In this document: positions 33,779 to 43,634 of the stretch, one piece after another | Position numbering within the stretch: position 1 is the first letter of the stretch | Layout: each line of letters starts with the position of its first letter | From: Geobacteraceae bacterium | GTDB lineage: Bacteria > Desulfobacterota > Desulfuromonadia > Geobacterales > Pseudopelobacteraceae | Length of the DNA: 64,000 bases | Direction: 5' to 3' | Assembly: GCA_013336525.1 (NCBI GenBank) | Contig: JAAXTM010000003.1 | Span: forward strand, 124,001 to 188,000 | Made by a program: the position numbers and the translations under genes | The notes under the pieces: generated by a model | What the model saw: the letters and a program-made list of their open reading frames with translations, nothing else | What the model was told of the DNA's origin: nothing | Database searches by the model: none

Positions 33779-36586
33779 ATGAAGATAAGAGATCGCATAA
33801 ACAATATTTCGATTCGCAGAAAGCTGACCCTGATGCTGGTTGCCACCAGTGCCATGGTTCTTGCTCTGGTGATGGTCGCCTTCATGCTCTACGAGGCGAT
33901 TTCCACTGCGGGGACGATAAGGGATGACGTTTCGGCCACGGCAACCATCACAGCCCGTAACGCACTTTTCCCCATTCTCTTCGGGCAAAAGAACGATGGC
34001 GCAGCTGTTTTGCAGGAGCTGAAGGCCTCCACTAGCATACTTCGGGCTTATATTGTCACCAGTGACGGCACCTTGTTCGCCAGTTACGAAAGCAAACGTG
34101 TTGGCCAGCATCGCAAGAAAACTCTGGCGGAGATACAGTCGGAGGCCAGTTATGAGGGGAGTTGGGACTGGTATGATGACGTTGATGTGGCGAGTCCGAT
34201 AGTCGACCAGGACGGCAAGGTTGTGGGGCAGGTTCTCATTGTTGCGTCGGTAGACAAAGTCTTCTCAAACCTGCAGCAGTTTGTGTTGATAGTGCTGGCT
34301 ATTTTCGTCGTTGCGATGATGCTTGTCTACATCATTGCCGGCTTTGTACAGAGGTTTATTTCGGAGCCGATCCTTCACATGTCGGAATCCATGCAGGCTA
34401 TTTCTTCCACCCACGATTATTCTGTACGGCTTTCGCCATTACGCAAGGATGAGCTGGGAAATCTGATGCGCTGTTTCGATGATATGGTCGACCGTATTTC
34501 GGATCAGGAAGAGCGGCTCAAAGATTACAATCAGGATCTCGAACAGCAGGTCCGGATGCGTACGGCTCAATTGTCAGAAAGCAACACATCGCTGCAGAAA
34601 GCAAAGGAAGAGGCCGAAAAGGCAAATGCAGCAAAATCCCAGTTTCTGGCCAACATGAGCCATGAAATCCGGACCCCGATGAACGGAGTGCTCGGCATGA
34701 CTGAGCTGCTGCTGAATTCAAACCTGGATGAACGGCAGCGCGGGCAGTTAAAAATGTTGAAGTCATCAGGGGACTCCCTGATGACAATTATTAACGATAT
34801 TCTTGATTATTCCAAAATTGAGGCCGGCAAGCTTGATCTGGAAAACTATATCTTTAATATTCGTGAAACCATTGAAAATACGGTCGAGCTGTTTTTAGAT
34901 CAAGCAGAGCGAAAGAAGCTGGAACTTGCTTATATTGTTGATCCTGACGTCCCGCATTATATCGAGGGCGATGCCGGCAGGCTGCGTCAGATACTTGTTA
35001 ATATCCTGGGAAATGCCATCAAGTTCACTGAACAAGGGCAGGTAGTAGTGCGGCTTGCCCTTCTTGAAGAGGTAGATGACGCTCTGCAGCTCAGATTTTC
35101 AGTCAGTGATACAGGAATCGGCATCAGCCCGGAAGACATTGAACAGGTTTTTGCCAGGTTCTCGCAGGCGGACGGTTCAATGACACGACGATATGGAGGA
35201 ACCGGTCTCGGGCTCACCATAGCGCAACAAATCTGTCAGCTTATGGGTGGAGAAATTTATGTTGAAAGTACCCTTAACAAGGGAAGCACCTTTTTCTTCA
35301 CGGTAAAGTTGAGGCGCAGCCCGGATGCGCACTACGCAAACTCCAGCCCAAATTCGCTGGAGGGGGCGAGGGTGTTGATTGTCGACGATAACGTTGCCAG
35401 TCGGGAACTGCTTATTCAGATCGTTGATTCCTGGGGTCTGCGTGGGGGATCTGCCGGCAGTATAAAAGAAGCGATCAGCCTGCTTCATGCCGCTGTCGAA
35501 GATCCTTACAGATACGTGATTGTAGACGCGCAGATCCCGGAAATGGACGGTTTACGGACCGTTCAGGCAATCAGGGCAGCAGCCATAACTAATGAACTCC
35601 GCATCCTTATGTTGACCCCACCCGAAGGATACAGTGATGATACGAATTTGATTGCGGCAGGGATTTATGTCTGTCTGAGCAAGCCGGTTCGTCAATCTCA
35701 ACTGTTCGATAGTTTGCTCGCTATTCAGAACAATCTGACAAGGAAGGCGTTGCCGTCTCAAGAGAGTAATCTCAGCAAATACCATTTTGAGGCAGATGTC
35801 CTGCTGGTGGAGGATTCACCGGTTAACCTTGAGATGGGGAAGAGCATGCTTGAATCCATGGGTTGCCGGTTTGATACCGCCGGCAATGGACTGGAGGCTC
35901 TGGAAGCGGTTGGGAAAAAGGATTATGACGTGATTCTGATGGATTGTCAGATGCCTGTTATGGATGGTTACGAGGCTTCCCGTCGACTCCGCGAGATGGA
36001 AAAGCAGTCTGTTGGCGCTTCAAATGAAGGCAGTCTCCGGAAGCGTCCTGCTATTATTGCCATTACGGCCCATGCGATGCAGGGTGACCGGCAGGTCTGT
36101 CTGGATGCCGGCATGGATGATTACCTGTCGAAACCTTTTGATATGGACTCTCTGGGAAAAACCTTGTCCCGCTGGCTCCCACATGCAATTACCGGCGACA
36201 GCCCTCCTTCTTCGGCACCTTCTGTTATCGAATTAGCGCAAGGCAGGATCAAAACATCTTGCCTTGATGCGATACGGTCCCTGCAAGCCTCTGGAAAACC
36301 AGATTTTTTAAAGAAGGTCATTGACCAGTATTTTGAAGATGCTGTTCGCCTGATTGAGACGATGCGCAGTGGATATGCTGCCGGTGATGTAGCAGCCGTA
36401 CAGAGTGCAAGCCACCGCTTCAAGTCCAGCAGCGCAATTCTTGGAGCCCTCTGGCTGGCAGACCTTTGCAGGGAGCTGGAGAGTACCTGTCGTGAGGGGA
36501 AATTGCCCGCCGATATTGCTCTGATTGACAGCATTGAAGAAGGTTTTATCGAAGCCAAGGCTCAACTTGGGCTATATAATTCATAA
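33779..36586 (+). CDS. CHASE8-type hybrid sensor kinase (HK-REC-REC-Hpt)
   Basis: The 935-residue membrane kinase has TM1 at about 15-38, a roughly 115-residue CHASE8-like periplasmic domain ([24 protein letters not shown]), and TM2 at about 170-192. HAMP follows, then HisKA with H295 in [13 protein letters not shown], HATPase, two receivers with D583 and D722 ([10 protein letters not shown]), and a C-terminal Hpt with H879. CHASE8 proteins usually partner YfiR proteins. The full HK-REC-REC-Hpt relay means phosphate can pass on to the response regulator encoded next. Confidence 0.92.
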   Translation: MKIRDRINNISIRRKLTLMLVATSAMVLALVMVAFMLYEAISTAGTIRDDVSATATITARNALFPILFGQKNDGAAVLQELKASTSILRAYIVTSDGTLFASYESKRVGQHRKKTLAEIQSEASYEGSWDWYDDVDVASPIVDQDGKVVGQVLIVASVDKVFSNLQQFVLIVLAIFVVAMMLVYIIAGFVQRFISEPILHMSESMQAISSTHDYSVRLSPLRKDELGNLMRCFDDMVDRISDQEERLKDYNQDLEQQVRMRTAQLSESNTSLQKAKEEAEKANAAKSQFLANMSHEIRTPMNGVLGMTELLLNSNLDERQRGQLKMLKSSGDSLMTIINDILDYSKIEAGKLDLENYIFNIRETIENTVELFLDQAERKKLELAYIVDPDVPHYIEGDAGRLRQILVNILGNAIKFTEQGQVVVRLALLEEVDDALQLRFSVSDTGIGISPEDIEQVFARFSQADGSMTRRYGGTGLGLTIAQQICQLMGGEIYVESTLNKGSTFFFTVKLRRSPDAHYANSSPNSLEGARVLIVDDNVASRELLIQIVDSWGLRGGSAGSIKEAISLLHAAVEDPYRYVIVDAQIPEMDGLRTVQAIRAAAITNELRILMLTPPEGYSDDTNLIAAGIYVCLSKPVRQSQLFDSLLAIQNNLTRKALPSQESNLSKYHFEADVLLVEDSPVNLEMGKSMLESMGCRFDTAGNGLEALEAVGKKDYDVILMDCQMPVMDGYEASRRLREMEKQSVGASNEGSLRKRPAIIAITAHAMQGDRQVCLDAGMDDYLSKPFDMDSLGKTLSRWLPHAITGDSPPSSAPSVIELAQGRIKTSCLDAIRSLQASGKPDFLKKVIDQYFEDAVRLIETMRSGYAAGDVAAVQSASHRFKSSSAILGALWLADLCRELESTCREGKLPADIALIDSIEEGFIEAKAQLGLYNS

Positions 36587-36621
36587 TATTCATGGAGCTT
36601 ATAAATAGGGGTAACAATTCA

Positions 36622-38334
36622 ATGCTACAGCCCAAAAACTACCGTATTCTGCTGGTTGATGATGAAGACGGCATTCGTTATACATTGGGTACCCTGTTGA
36701 GAAAAGAGGGGTATCTGGTTGACACTGCAGCAGACTTGACCACTGCCAACTCATTTCTGCAGGCCTCATGTTATGATCTGGCCTTTCTCGACGTCACGCT
36801 GGTTGATGAAAACGGCATTGACCTTCTGCGCGATATTAAAAAATCTACTCCTGATACTCAGGTGGTCATGTTCACCGGTTGCCCTCAGGTTGAGTCGGCT
36901 GCCGAAGCGGTCCGGCTCGGTGCGTTTGATTACATTTCCAAGCCGATTCGCTACGAAACGTTGATTGCGGTTACACGCCATGCATTGGGTACGAAGGCGC
37001 TCAATGATGAACGGGAGCGCTACCGTGCCAACCTTGATGCAATTTTCCGCACTGTCTCCGACAGCATTGTCATGATCGATCAGGATGGACACCTGGCCCA
37101 GTTTAATTCAATGGCCGAGCGGGTATGCGGATATCACAATGATCTGATCGGGAACCCTGCCGCAGAAATACAATTGGGATGCCGTGGTGAATGCCGGAAT
37201 GCCCTGCTGGAGTCACTCAGAGACAAATCTCCACAAGAGTTGCGACACATTGAATGCCAAACCCCCTCCGGAAAAACACGCATTGTCAGCTTGTCCACAA
37301 CACCGGTGGTCGGATCAGATGGATCAATCAGCGGAGCAGTGGCAGTAATTCGTGATGAAACCGAACTGGTGGAGATGGAACGGTCTTTCAGGCATCAGGG
37401 CAGGTTTCATGGTATCATCGGTGCTTCTGCTCAGATGCAGAGGCTCTACAACCTGATAGAGATACTTGCAAATTATTCAACCACCGTACTGATCAATGGT
37501 GAGAGCGGAACCGGCAAAGAGCTTGTTGCTGCGGCTCTGCATGGCAGCGGCTCGCGGTCAAAAAAACCGTTTGTGAAGGTCAACTGCTCGGCACTATCAG
37601 AACATCTGCTGGAAAGTGAACTATTCGGTCATGTCCGTGGTGCTTTTACCGGCGCTGTATCGGATAAAATCGGGCGGTTTCAAAAGGCGGATGGCGGCAC
37701 GCTTTTTCTGGACGAAATCGGAGACATCTCCCCCTCGATCCAGATGCGTTTACTTCGCGTGCTGCAGGAAAGTGAATTTGAGAGGGTGGGGGAGTCATCT
37801 TCGATAAAAGTGGATGTGCGCATCGTTGCCGCCACCAACCAGAGCCTGGCTGAAAAAGTCACTCAGGGAACATTTCGTCAGGATCTTTATTATCGCCTGA
37901 ATGTCGTTCGCATCGATTTGCCGCCATTGCGTGAACGCTATGACGATCTTGAACTGCTGGTGTCACATTTTATTGCCCAGTTCAACAGTAAATTTTCTAA
38001 AGCGGTTAAATCCGTTTCGGATGATGTCATGGCGCTGTTTCGCTCATACGGCTGGCCCGGCAATGTTCGCGAGCTGCAGCATGCCATCGAACATGCCTGC
38101 ATCCTCAGTAAAGCTTCCATCATCACAGTTGCTGACCTGCCGCAGGATCTTTTGGACAGTGTGACGTTGCCTGTCACTTCCGTACAAAGGATTTCTACTT
38201 CACAGCCAGAGCCTGTTGCCAAGCTCTCAATTGCAGAAGCACTGGCAGCATCTGGCGGCAACAAGGCTCGCGCCGCCAAACTGCTCGGCATCAGTCGCAT
38301 GACGCTTTATCGGCAGATGGGGGTAACTGAATAA
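36622..38334 (+). CDS. Sigma-54-dependent response regulator with PAS domain
   Basis: The 570-residue protein has a receiver (D57 in LAFLDVTLVDENG), a PAS domain at about 130-250 (DSIVMIDQDGHLAQFN) and an AAA+ sigma-54 activator domain. The last shows GESGTGKE from about residue 294, the GAFTGA loop and a Fis-like HTH (GGNKARAAKLLGISRMTLYRQ). ATG 36622 is chosen over ATG 36592 because AGGGG lies ten bases upstream of it and nothing lies before the other. It follows the hybrid kinase by 35 bases and is its likely partner. A sigma-54-like site lies just after its stop. Confidence 0.92.
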   Translation: MLQPKNYRILLVDDEDGIRYTLGTLLRKEGYLVDTAADLTTANSFLQASCYDLAFLDVTLVDENGIDLLRDIKKSTPDTQVVMFTGCPQVESAAEAVRLGAFDYISKPIRYETLIAVTRHALGTKALNDERERYRANLDAIFRTVSDSIVMIDQDGHLAQFNSMAERVCGYHNDLIGNPAAEIQLGCRGECRNALLESLRDKSPQELRHIECQTPSGKTRIVSLSTTPVVGSDGSISGAVAVIRDETELVEMERSFRHQGRFHGIIGASAQMQRLYNLIEILANYSTTVLINGESGTGKELVAAALHGSGSRSKKPFVKVNCSALSEHLLESELFGHVRGAFTGAVSDKIGRFQKADGGTLFLDEIGDISPSIQMRLLRVLQESEFERVGESSSIKVDVRIVAATNQSLAEKVTQGTFRQDLYYRLNVVRIDLPPLRERYDDLELLVSHFIAQFNSKFSKAVKSVSDDVMALFRSYGWPGNVRELQHAIEHACILSKASIITVADLPQDLLDSVTLPVTSVQRISTSQPEPVAKLSIAEALAASGGNKARAAKLLGISRMTLYRQMGVTE

Positions 38335-38345
38335 GCTTCAAAAAA

Positions 38346-38360
38346 TGGCACGATTGTTGA
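38346..38360 (+). promoter_or_regulatory. Probable sigma-54 promoter of the FapA-domain gene
   Basis: TGGCACGATTGTTGA has a perfect -24 box TGGCACG and correct spacing, but the -12 box reads TTGA where TTGC is usual. A start near 38372 would leave a 16-base leader carrying GAAGGAGA. The site lies 12 bases after the stop of a sigma-54 activator. Confidence 0.5.
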
Positions 38361-38387
38361 TGGATATTGTTTGCGAAGGAGACTCAT

Positions 38388-39833
38388 ATGACTGATCAGC
38401 ATGAAACAGGGCAGCCAGCGGTGCCGCCGACTATTGGCGGAACTGAAATTAAAAAAGTAGGTTACAGTCTCTATCTTAAAATGCCGGAAAATCGTCTGGA
38501 ATGTCGTTGCGGATATGTTCCTCACGAACAGGGCTCAATGATTACCCGTGACGAACTGGTTAGCTTTCTGAAACAATACAATGTTCGTGAAGGGATCGAT
38601 CAGCAGGCCTTTGATGATTTTGTCGTTAAAGCAGCCGCAGGCCAACAGCAGGTTGATGTGCTGCTGGCTGCCGGTACGCCACCGATTGCAGGTGTTGATG
38701 AACACATCTTGTTGTCAGTTTCATCTTCAGCTGCAGTTCACAGCGGCGATGAAGACGTAACCAGTGTCGATATGCACATTGTTCAAACCTTTATCAACGT
38801 ATCAGCCGGTGATGAAATCGGTCGTATTATCCCGCCAGAGCCCGGTACGCCAGGACGAAACATCATGGGTTTGCCGGTCCACGCCCAACCGGGCAAGCCG
38901 ATGAAATGTGCCGTCGGCAAGAATATCCGTACCGAGGAAGACGGCACCCTTCTGATTGCCGCCGCGACAGGGCGCTTCTGTCAGTCAGCCGGAGAAATAT
39001 CTGTTGAAGAAGAATATATCGTCAAGGGGGATGTGAATTTCAGGGTCGGCACGATCAATTTTAAAGGCGTCGTCGAAGTGCGTGGTGATGTGCTGGACCA
39101 TTTTGATGTTACGGCATCCAAGGGATTAACCGTAACCGGTAACATCGGCGTCTGCAACATCGCCAGCGATGGCGATATAACCTTCTGCGGCATGGATGGA
39201 CAGGACAAGGCCACTATTACCTGCGGCGGAACGCTGCGGGCTCACTTTATTCATGATGTGACTGTGGAGTGCGCTGGCGATGTCATTGTGGACGTTGAAA
39301 TTCACAACTGTATCATCAGGACGCTCGGGCGGATAATTGTTGACAAGGGCGCAATATCCGGTGGTTCATACACCGCACTGGGGGGCATTGAAGCAAAAAA
39401 GCTCGGCTCAGCGTCATCGCAACATACAAAACTGCACGCCGGTGTTGATTACCATGATGTTGAATTGCTGGAAGGATTGTTTGCGTCATTGAATGAAACG
39501 CAGAATAAGGCCAAAGAGTCACAGTCGCTGACAGAGATCACTGAGCTGAGGAAAACGTCTGCCGCTTTGACCGACAGTATCATGGCTATTCGGAACAAGG
39601 CGGATTCACGTGCCAACGCCAAGATCAACGCAAAGGCGGTGGTGTATGAGAATGTGCATCTGACGGTAGGTAGTGTAACTGAGGAAATACATGAACAGAA
39701 GGATGGGGCACACTCTTTTATTGAAAACAGCATCGAAGGTGGATTGCGTGTACTGTCTATGACCGGCCTGAATATCAAGGCTGCCGATATTGAAATGGCC
39801 TTTGTCCGGGAACAGAAAATGACAATGAGATAG
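38388..39833 (+). CDS. FapA family protein (DUF342)
   Basis: The 481-residue cytoplasmic protein has the DUF342/FapA arrangement: an N-terminal region, a bacterial-adhesin-like PPEPGTPGRNIMG stretch, then a right-handed beta-solenoid of repeated Gly-Asp steps (VRGDVLDHFDVTASKGLTVTG and following). A C-terminal coiled coil closes it. FapA proteins affect polar flagellar assembly in Vibrio and signalling in other bacteria, with unclear biochemistry. ATG 38388 has AAGGAGA upstream. Adjacent signalling and chemotaxis genes suggest a motility or surface-signalling role. Confidence 0.85.
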   Translation: MTDQHETGQPAVPPTIGGTEIKKVGYSLYLKMPENRLECRCGYVPHEQGSMITRDELVSFLKQYNVREGIDQQAFDDFVVKAAAGQQQVDVLLAAGTPPIAGVDEHILLSVSSSAAVHSGDEDVTSVDMHIVQTFINVSAGDEIGRIIPPEPGTPGRNIMGLPVHAQPGKPMKCAVGKNIRTEEDGTLLIAAATGRFCQSAGEISVEEEYIVKGDVNFRVGTINFKGVVEVRGDVLDHFDVTASKGLTVTGNIGVCNIASDGDITFCGMDGQDKATITCGGTLRAHFIHDVTVECAGDVIVDVEIHNCIIRTLGRIIVDKGAISGGSYTALGGIEAKKLGSASSQHTKLHAGVDYHDVELLEGLFASLNETQNKAKESQSLTEITELRKTSAALTDSIMAIRNKADSRANAKINAKAVVYENVHLTVGSVTEEIHEQKDGAHSFIENSIEGGLRVLSMTGLNIKAADIEMAFVREQKMTMR

Positions 39834-39848
39834 AGTCTGATGTAATTG

Positions 39849-39920
39849 TTTTGGCCTGTAACACATGTTACAATTACGTGTAACATGTAACACTGAAAAG
39901 CGTCACATGTTACACGTAAT
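39849..39920. repeat. Complex TGTAACA palindrome cluster
   Basis: ATTACGTGTAACATG (39873-39887) is perfectly inverted as CATGTTACACGTAAT (39906-39920) with an 18-base loop. Further copies of the word TGTAACA in both orientations lie at 39858-39892. It could be a hairpin of the same kind as its neighbour at 39949 or a multi-site operator. It follows the FapA gene by 16 bases. Confidence 0.7.
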
Positions 39921-39948
39921 CCCTCCCTCAGTTCATTCTATGAAAAGT

Positions 39949-40108
39949 CGTTATCCGCAGATTTCGCAGATTAACGCAGATAAAATAGATAGATATTTAA
40001 AAAAGCCCCCCCTTTTTGGTTACATCAATATTCGTTTCAAGTCTCTGATTTATCTGCGTATATAGCTTAGAATCGCCTACTTATGGCTGCGTTAATTTGC
40101 GGATAACG
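39949..40108. repeat. Long imperfect hairpin repeat with embedded insert
   Basis: Arms are CGTTATCCGCAG...CGCAGATTAACGCAGAT (39949-39982) and the inverse TATCTGCG...TTAATTTGCGGATAACG (40051-40108). The right arm is split by about 30 bases (40061-40090), the inverse of the stretch found in the left arm of the 16331 element. The remaining part of 39834-40267 holds a single GGGTCAA-type arm at 40168-40193 and the candidate promoter at 40202; no gene was seen. Confidence 0.8.
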
Positions 40109-40201
40109 GCATTTTTAAGGTTCATTTCAAACATATCACTCAATCATCACAACCCCGAAAAAATCGCCCATGTCCCTTGACCCTTGACCCTGAATTCCTC
40201 T

Positions 40202-40218
40202 TTGGCACACTTGATGTA
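40202..40218 (+). promoter_or_regulatory. Candidate sigma-54 promoter of the chemotaxis cluster
   Basis: TTGGCACACTTGATGTA has a perfect TTGGCAC -24 element; the -12 element at the right distance reads ATGTA instead of TTGCA. It lies 50 bases before the cheW start. The match is partial, so this is a suggestion only. Confidence 0.35.
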
Positions 40219-40267
40219 AACAAAAACCCATTCTTTAGTATTATCAAGGCAGAGAGGGAGGAATACG

Positions 40268-40744
40268 ATGGCCGAAGAGTTACAGACGACCCAGTACCTG
40301 ACATTCAACCTGTCAGACGAGGTGTTTGCGGTTGACGTCGGGAGGGTGCGGGAAATTCTGGAAATTACCAGCATCACCAAGGTGCCGCAGACCCCGGAGT
40401 TCATGCGTGGCGTCATCAACCTGCGCGGCAGCGTGGTGCCTGTGATCGACATGCGCCTCAAGTTCGGAATGAGTGAGACTGAGCGCACGGTGAACACCTG
40501 CATTGTCGTTGTTGAGGTGGATATGGACGGCGAGAGCATTGTCCTCGGTGCACTGGCTGACAGTGTGCAGGAGGTTATCGAGATGGAAGCATCCCAGATT
40601 GAAGCGGCACCGCATATCGGTACACACTTGAACACCGATTTTATCAAGGGGATGGGTAAACATAACGAGCGCTTTGTCATGATTCTCGATATTGATAAAA
40701 TTTTTTCCGGCGACGAACTGGTTGCGGTGCTGAGTAAAGATTAG
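40268..40744 (+). CDS. cheW: Chemotaxis coupling protein CheW (copy 1)
   Basis: The 158-residue adaptor bridges receptors and CheA. The CheW SH3-like barrel motifs are clear: [42 protein letters not shown] and [25 protein letters not shown] site precedes the ATG. It is followed by a receptor gene 52 bases downstream. A second, closely similar cheW at 51969 is preceded by a closely similar receptor, so the pair is duplicated in mirrored order. Confidence 0.95.
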   Translation: MAEELQTTQYLTFNLSDEVFAVDVGRVREILEITSITKVPQTPEFMRGVINLRGSVVPVIDMRLKFGMSETERTVNTCIVVVEVDMDGESIVLGALADSVQEVIEMEASQIEAAPHIGTHLNTDFIKGMGKHNERFVMILDIDKIFSGDELVAVLSKD

Positions 40745-40796
40745 TCGAAGTTTTGCTGTTAACTACAAACGACAAAATAAAGAAAGAGGAGATGTT

Positions 40797-42476
40797 ATGA
40801 ACTGGTATTATAACCTGAAAATCAGTGTGAAACTTTTGTCGGCGTTTATCATCGTGGCTGTTATTGCCGGCATTATCGGGGCGGTTGGTGTTTCCAAAAT
40901 TGGCAATATCAGTGAGGCCGATACAAAATTGTATGAAAAGATAACCATCCCATTGTCAGACATGGCAGACATCTCTATTGCCTTTCAGAGGCAAAGGGTA
41001 AATTCACGTGATCTTTTGGATGCGTCAAATCTGGAGGAAAAACAGAAATTTGCCGATCGTATCAAGGAACTGAGAGAGGGCAACAATAAAAGTGTTGCAG
41101 CCTTTGAAAAAACGATCCTCACCGATGAGGGGCGCAAGCTGTTTGAAGAGTACAAACAGTTCCGTGCGGCTTATGGGGCAGAGATTGATAAAGTGATTGC
41201 CCTGGCATTGCAAAACAATATTGCCGAAGCTCAAGCAATCCTCAAGGGCTCTGCCGGCAAGGCATCAAGGGATCTGCAGAATCAGATTGAAAAGCTTATG
41301 GAAGCCAAGTTGAAACAGGCCAAACTGACGTCTGAAGAAAATACGCAGACCGCCAAGTCCGCCACAAGGCTTATGATCGGTTTTGCAATTGGTGGTGTGA
41401 TAATTGCCATAATATTCGGAATATTCATTGCCAACATTATCAGTAATCCACTGCGCAAGGGTGTGCTTTTTGCCCAGGCCGTTGCTGCCGGTGACCTGAC
41501 CCAGAAGATTGATCTGGATCAGAAGGATGAAATCGGGCAGTTGGCTCAGGCCCTCAATGAAATGGTGACCAAGCTCGGAAGTATCGTCGGTGAAGTAACC
41601 GCTGCCGCCGACAACGTCGCCTCCGGCAGCCAGGAGCTATCCGCCACTGCCCAACAGATGTCGCAGGGCGCCACCGAGCAGGCTGCCAGCGCCGAAGAAA
41701 TTTCTTCCAGCATGGAAGAAATGGCTTCCAGTATCCGTCAGAATACCGACAACGCCATGCAGACCGAGAAGATCTCTATGAAGAGTTCCACGGATGCTAA
41801 AGAGGGCGGTAAAGCCGTTATCGAAACGGTTGCCGCCATGAAAGAAATCGCCACCAAGATATCGATCATTGAAGAGATCGCCCGTCAGACCAACCTGTTG
41901 GCGCTGAATGCCGCCATTGAAGCTGCCCGCGCCGGAGAACATGGCAAAGGCTTTGCTGTTGTTGCTTCCGAGGTTCGCAAGTTGGCCGAACGGAGTCAGT
42001 CTGCTGCCGGTGAAATATCCGGACTCTCAACCCGTAGTGTGGCCGTTGCCGAGCAGGCTGGCGAAATGCTGACCAAGATGGTGCCGGATATCCAGAAAAC
42101 CGCCGAATTAGTCCAAGAAATTACCGCCTCCAGTAAAGAGCAGGATACCGGTGCCGAACAGATCAACAAGGCCATTCAGCAGCTTGATCAGGTCATCCAG
42201 CAGAACGCCAGCGCTTCCGAAGAGATGGCTTCCACTTCAGAAGAACTTTCCAGTCAGGCTGCACAGCTACAGGATTCAATCAGCTTCTTCAATATCGGCA
42301 ATCAGACACGGAAATCATCCGCAGTTGCTGCCCACAAGCCTGCTAAAAAAATGCAGATCGCTCATGCTAAAAGCAGTGCAGCTCAACCGCAGGCTAAGCG
42401 AGCGTCAGGCGGTATAAACCTGCAGTTAGGTCAGGCTGGTCCGGACCATCTGGATGATGAATTCGAGAAATTTTAA
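40797..42476 (+). CDS. Methyl-accepting chemotaxis protein (four-helix-bundle sensor)
   Basis: The 559-residue receptor has TM1 at about 11-31, an all-helical periplasmic domain of the 4HB_MCP type, TM2 at about 192-215, HAMP, and a signalling domain with intact tip ([18 protein letters not shown] from about residue 366). It ends in a flexible Lys/Ala-rich linker and [10 protein letters not shown], which fits the CheR-tethering pattern x-[aromatic]-x-x-[aromatic]. The signalling half is almost identical in protein sequence to that of the receptor at 50162. Confidence 0.95.
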   Translation: MNWYYNLKISVKLLSAFIIVAVIAGIIGAVGVSKIGNISEADTKLYEKITIPLSDMADISIAFQRQRVNSRDLLDASNLEEKQKFADRIKELREGNNKSVAAFEKTILTDEGRKLFEEYKQFRAAYGAEIDKVIALALQNNIAEAQAILKGSAGKASRDLQNQIEKLMEAKLKQAKLTSEENTQTAKSATRLMIGFAIGGVIIAIIFGIFIANIISNPLRKGVLFAQAVAAGDLTQKIDLDQKDEIGQLAQALNEMVTKLGSIVGEVTAAADNVASGSQELSATAQQMSQGATEQAASAEEISSSMEEMASSIRQNTDNAMQTEKISMKSSTDAKEGGKAVIETVAAMKEIATKISIIEEIARQTNLLALNAAIEAARAGEHGKGFAVVASEVRKLAERSQSAAGEISGLSTRSVAVAEQAGEMLTKMVPDIQKTAELVQEITASSKEQDTGAEQINKAIQQLDQVIQQNASASEEMASTSEELSSQAAQLQDSISFFNIGNQTRKSSAVAAHKPAKKMQIAHAKSSAAQPQAKRASGGINLQLGQAGPDHLDDEFEKF

Positions 42477-42480
42477 ATTT

Positions 42481-42591
42481 CAGGGTAAGGGTCATAAATG
42501 CAGGGTCAAGGGTCAAGGAGAAGCAAGTGTCAAGAAAAGACAGGGCAAAGACTTTGCATCTACTTGACCCTTGACCCTACGCCCTTGCCCC
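42481..42591. repeat. Hairpin repeat, GGGTCAA-type arms
   Basis: CAGGGTCAAGGGTCAAGGAG (42501-42520) inverts as CTTGACCCTTGACCCT (42563-42578), with outer GGGTAAGGG/CCCTTGCCC pairing. The loop contains CAAAGACTTTGCAT (42546-42559). It starts five bases after the receptor stop. Confidence 0.8.
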
Positions 42592-42606
42592 TAAAAAAAG
42601 AGCGCC

Positions 42607-42981
42607 ATGAAAAAAAACCGCAAAAAACATAAAGCAATACCAGCCACGGAGTCACACGAATCCATGGCCGCTCTGGCGAGCGGGATGGCGGATGATTTCA
42701 ATAATATTCTGACTACGGTTATGGGCGCCTGCTCTCTGATCGACAAGGATGATCCCAATAATCGTGATCTTCATCAGTGCGTTGAGCTTATCCGTACTTC
42801 TGCTGAACATGCGGCGGCTTTATCAGTCACTCTTATGCGTGCCGGAGCGGTTGATAAAGTGGGCGCCAATCCTGGAGATCACCTGCAGGATTCCGCTTCT
42901 GCGGCGACATCGGTGCGTGACAAAAAAAGCTGTGATGGTATAGTGTCCTCTGATAATAAGCCCGGAGGCGTTACATCATGA
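42607..42981 (+). CDS. Orphan HisKA-like dimerisation domain, His replaced by Asp
   Basis: The 124-residue protein resembles only the dimerisation/phosphoacceptor helix of NtrB-like kinases: MAALASGMADDFNNILTTVMG aligns with the usual GIAHDFNNILT motif. D29 stands where the phospho-accepting His should be, and no ATPase domain follows. The second helix (CVELIRTSAEHAAALSVTLM) fits the DHp hairpin. The basic N-terminus (KKNRKKHK) and polar tail are probably disordered. It overlaps the cytochrome gene by four bases. It may act as a dimerisation partner or phosphatase module; this is inference. Confidence 0.65.
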   Translation: MKKNRKKHKAIPATESHESMAALASGMADDFNNILTTVMGACSLIDKDDPNNRDLHQCVELIRTSAEHAAALSVTLMRAGAVDKVGANPGDHLQDSASAATSVRDKKSCDGIVSSDNKPGGVTS

Positions 42982-43445
42982 GATCAATCTTTGTCCTGTT
43001 ATCAGCTTTATCTCTCTTTCTTACCGCTACAATTTCTGAAGCAGCTTCTCCCGTACTTCCGAAAGGGTATACCGCCTGGAAGAAAAGTGAACGCAAGGTT
43101 GTCACCGATAAAAGTTCACTTTTTTACGGTATCCACTATATCTATGCCGACAAAAAGGCTGTGAGGGGTTATCTGGCCGATAATAAATTTGCCGAGGGGA
43201 GCCGCATTGTTGTCGAGTCATACACTATTAAAGGTAGTCCGGACGTTGATGGCCCGAAAAATATGATTGTACTGATGCAGAAGGACAAGCGACAGAAAGC
43301 AACCGGCGGCTGGCTTTTTGCCGGTTTTGGTGTTGACGGCAAACCGAGTGGACTGGATCCGGTGACTACATGCTTTAGCTGCCACCAGAAGGATGCAGCT
43401 GGGAGAGATTTTGTGATCTCTACCAAGAAAGATTTTAAATTATAA
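42978..43445 (+). CDS. Cytochrome P460-like c-type haem protein
   Basis: The 155-residue exported protein has a signal peptide (cleavage near ISEAAS) and one haem-c motif, C132-F-S-C135-H136, close to the C-terminus in the position usual for the cytochrome P460 family. The AGFGVDGKP and the Trp in GGWLFAGF also fit. P460 enzymes oxidise hydroxylamine or NO, while cytochrome c'-beta relatives bind NO or CO. The Lys used for the P460 crosslink cannot be assigned without alignment. Coupling to a signalling protein within a chemotaxis cluster suggests gas or redox sensing. Confidence 0.8.
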   Translation: MRSIFVLLSALSLFLTATISEAASPVLPKGYTAWKKSERKVVTDKSSLFYGIHYIYADKKAVRGYLADNKFAEGSRIVVESYTIKGSPDVDGPKNMIVLMQKDKRQKATGGWLFAGFGVDGKPSGLDPVTTCFSCHQKDAAGRDFVISTKKDFKL

Positions 43446-43446
43446 A

Positions 43447-43584
43447 TAATAACACGGAGTACACGGAGAAAGTTCAAGACAAAAAAGGTTTGACCCCTGA
43501 TATGTTAATATGTTGCTCAGTGTTTAAGTTCTTTTTAAGCGTTTGATCTTGATTTCCTCCGTTTCTCCGTTTCTCCGTGTTATT
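43447..43584. repeat. Hairpin repeat, arms AACACGGAGTACACGGAGAAA
   Basis: Left arm 43447-43471 and right arm 43552-43583 are inverted copies of an iterated ACACGGAG word. The loop contains GCGTTTGATCTT (43540-43550). It fills the gap between the cytochrome gene and the next signalling gene. Confidence 0.8.
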
Positions 43585-43634
43585 CAGGTTGTTTTTTTAT
43601 GGTTTAAAAGATTTTGACTACATTGGAATTAACC

